Shown here piece after piece: positions 6,140-7,097 of a DNA stretch of 7,097 bases (position 1 is its first letter; the number at the start of each line of letters is the position of its first letter). Location: NCBI GenBank assembly GCA_902494945.1, contig CABUVF010000111.1, positions 1-7,097 on the forward strand, written 5' to 3'. The position numbers were made by a program, and so were the translations under genes. The notes below the pieces were generated by a model. It worked only from the letters and a program-made list of their open reading frames with translations. It had not been told where the DNA came from and did no database searches. Source of the DNA: an uncultured Collinsella sp. (lineage in GTDB: Bacteria; Actinomycetota; Coriobacteriia; Coriobacteriales; Coriobacteriaceae).

Positions 6140-6508
6140 CGCCTGATCCAGGAGGGCTACGACCAGCGCCAGGCGGTCCTGCTCATCTACGCATGGTGTC
6201 TACTGCTCTCCCTCGGCGCCATGGTGATCAACCAGGTCCCCGTGGGAGCCCGCGTGGTGATCTTCCTCTTGCTGTTCGCGTGCTCGGCGCTATTCGCCGC
6301 GCGCCTGCACCTGTTTGAGCCAGTACTGCGTCACCACTACAATCCCAAGACTCAGCGAGATGAGACCGTCACGCCCGAAGACCACGCTTTCGCCGCCGAG
6401 GAGCGCGCGGCGCACGTGGCCCATGAGGAGCGGCTCGAGCATATCGAGGGGCTCCTTCCCAAGAAGGGAAACGACCCTGCGGGACGACAAGGCGAAAACC
6501 ATCGTTGA
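6113..6508 (+). pseudogene. C-terminal fragment of a WecA/TagO-type glycosyl-1-phosphate transferase
   Basis: Full-length members of the MraY/WecA family are multi-pass membrane enzymes of about 350 residues. They transfer a sugar-1-phosphate, usually GlcNAc-1-P, to undecaprenyl phosphate to start cell-wall glycopolymer synthesis. Only about 130 residues remain. The fragment opens with ADKGHIHHRL, the hallmark HxHHR cytoplasmic loop, then QRQAVLL, two membrane helices (about 6158-6220 and 6239-6300), and a charged tail ending at TGA 6506. The N-terminal two-thirds, with the DDxxD and catalytic aspartates, is absent. The same frame remains open leftwards through antisense isomerase sequence to 5402, but that part has no family resemblance and is a chance extension. 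The gene ends 89 bases before trpS. Identity of the fragment is confident. Whether it is a real remnant or a chimeric join is not decidable here. Confidence 0.8.
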
Positions 6509-6586
6509 TTCCGGCAAGAGACGCCGTTTCTCTGGTAGCTTCATCTTCAACCAAGACCGACAATGCCGGCCGGGCACTCAACCCAA

Positions 6587-6592
6587 AAGGAG
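6587..6592 (+). promoter_or_regulatory. Ribosome binding site of trpS
   Basis: AAGGAG is followed 5 bases later by ATG 6598. It is a strong, well-spaced Shine-Dalgarno and fixes the trpS start. Confidence 0.85.
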
Positions 6593-6597
6593 ACAGC

Positions 6598-7097
6598 ATG
6601 CCCAACGAGCTCAGCTATGAGGTCAGCCTCGAGCGCAGCAACCAGATCCGCGCCGACCTGCCGCAGCACCCCGAGAAGTACACCATGCTCACCGGCGACC
6701 GCCCCACCGGCCGCCTGCACCTCGGCCACTACTTCGGCACGCTCAAGAGCCGTGTCGAGCTGCAGGACATGGCCGTGCACACCAACGTGCTCATCGCCGA
6801 CTACCAGGTCATCACCGACCGCGACAGCACCGATAACATCCAGGACAACGTGTACAACATGGTCATGGACTACCTTGCCTGCGGTATCGATCCCGACAAG
6901 ACCATGATCTACGCGCACTCCGCCGTGCCCGCAGCCAACCAGCTCATGCTGCCGTTCCTGTCGCTGGTGTCCGAGGCCGAGCTGGCTCGCAACCCCACGG
7001 TCAAGGCCGAGATGAAGGCCTCGGGCCATGAGCTCACCGGCCTTCTGCTCACCTACCCGGTGCACCAGGCCTGCGACATCCTGTTCTGCAAGGGCAA
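6598..7097 (+). CDS. trpS: Tryptophanyl-tRNA synthetase (3' part beyond the window)
   Basis: This class I aminoacyl-tRNA synthetase activates tryptophan with ATP and charges tRNA-Trp in the cytoplasm. Translation from ATG 6598 gives 166 residues with no stop before the window edge, about half of the usual 330-350. The start of the Rossmann fold is clear: MLTGDRPTGRLHLGHYFGTL at residues 30-49 contains the HIGH-type signature HLGH (41-44). It is followed by IADYQVITD (85-93), IYAHSAVPA near residue 123, and TGLLLTYPVHQACDIL, a tryptophan-pocket region typical of TrpS. The KMSKS loop lies beyond the window. The N-terminus is about 25 residues longer than in the shortest bacterial TrpS proteins. 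No trp-specific leader or T-box is visible in the 89 bases upstream. Confidence 0.96.
   Translation, partial: MPNELSYEVSLERSNQIRADLPQHPEKYTMLTGDRPTGRLHLGHYFGTLKSRVELQDMAVHTNVLIADYQVITDRDSTDNIQDNVYNMVMDYLACGIDPDKTMIYAHSAVPAANQLMLPFLSLVSEAELARNPTVKAEMKASGHELTGLLLTYPVHQACDILFCKG

Noticed and set aside
5402..6508. 368-codon plus-strand open frame taken as one protein
   Set aside because: The first two-thirds is antisense of the isomerase. Only the part from about 6113 resembles a real protein family. Treated as a fragment, not a fusion gene.
6509..6597. Possible T-box or trp attenuator before trpS
   Set aside because: The 89-base gap has only a short AGAGA/TCTCT hairpin. There is no T-box sequence, Trp-codon leader peptide or U-tract.
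1..7097. CRISPR array, IS element, phage or toxin-antitoxin genes
   Set aside because: No regularly spaced repeats, transposase motifs, integrase or small paired ORFs are visible on either strand.

Overview
The window looks like chromosomal DNA of a GC-rich actinobacterium, most probably class Coriobacteriia (Collinsella-like gut anaerobe). This rests on the class A RNase P RNA, a four-domain ribosomal protein S1, the strong G/C third-position bias and the sugar-PTS content. It is inferred from protein style, not from a database match. Both window ends cut genes: rnpB at the left and trpS at the right.

Left part (1-1850, minus strand): rnpB, lacking only its extreme 3' end, has an extended -10 promoter. 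Upstream of it is rpsA (ribosomal protein S1), with a TTG start, a well-spaced Shine-Dalgarno and a clear intrinsic terminator. The spacer between them holds an unexplained plus-strand hairpin with a T-tract. A divergent regulatory region of about 300 bp (1836-2150) separates rpsA from a plus-strand HAD-family hydrolase (2151-2909, GTG start).

Middle part (2910-6139, minus strand): a sugar cassette. In transcription order it has a TIM-barrel sugar isomerase/epimerase, a PTS EIIBC permease joined to it by a 4-base ATGA overlap, a terminator, and a separately transcribed DeoR-family regulator. The likely logic is uptake and phosphorylation of a sugar by EIIBC (IIA supplied in trans), isomerisation by the TIM-barrel enzyme, and control by the DeoR regulator sensing a sugar phosphate. 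The substrate cannot be read from the sequence. The DeoR gene carries an apparent 1-base deletion in its DNA-binding domain.

Right part (about 6113-7097, plus strand): the C-terminal third of a WecA/TagO-type polyprenyl-phosphate sugar-1-phosphate transferase, then trpS (tryptophanyl-tRNA synthetase, 5' part). The isomerase and the WecA-type gene are both cut at their 5' ends at the same point, around 6113-6124, and are joined head to head. This is a rearrangement breakpoint or an assembly chimera, and it is the most striking anomaly here. I see no CRISPR array, IS element, tRNA or obviously new multi-gene system.
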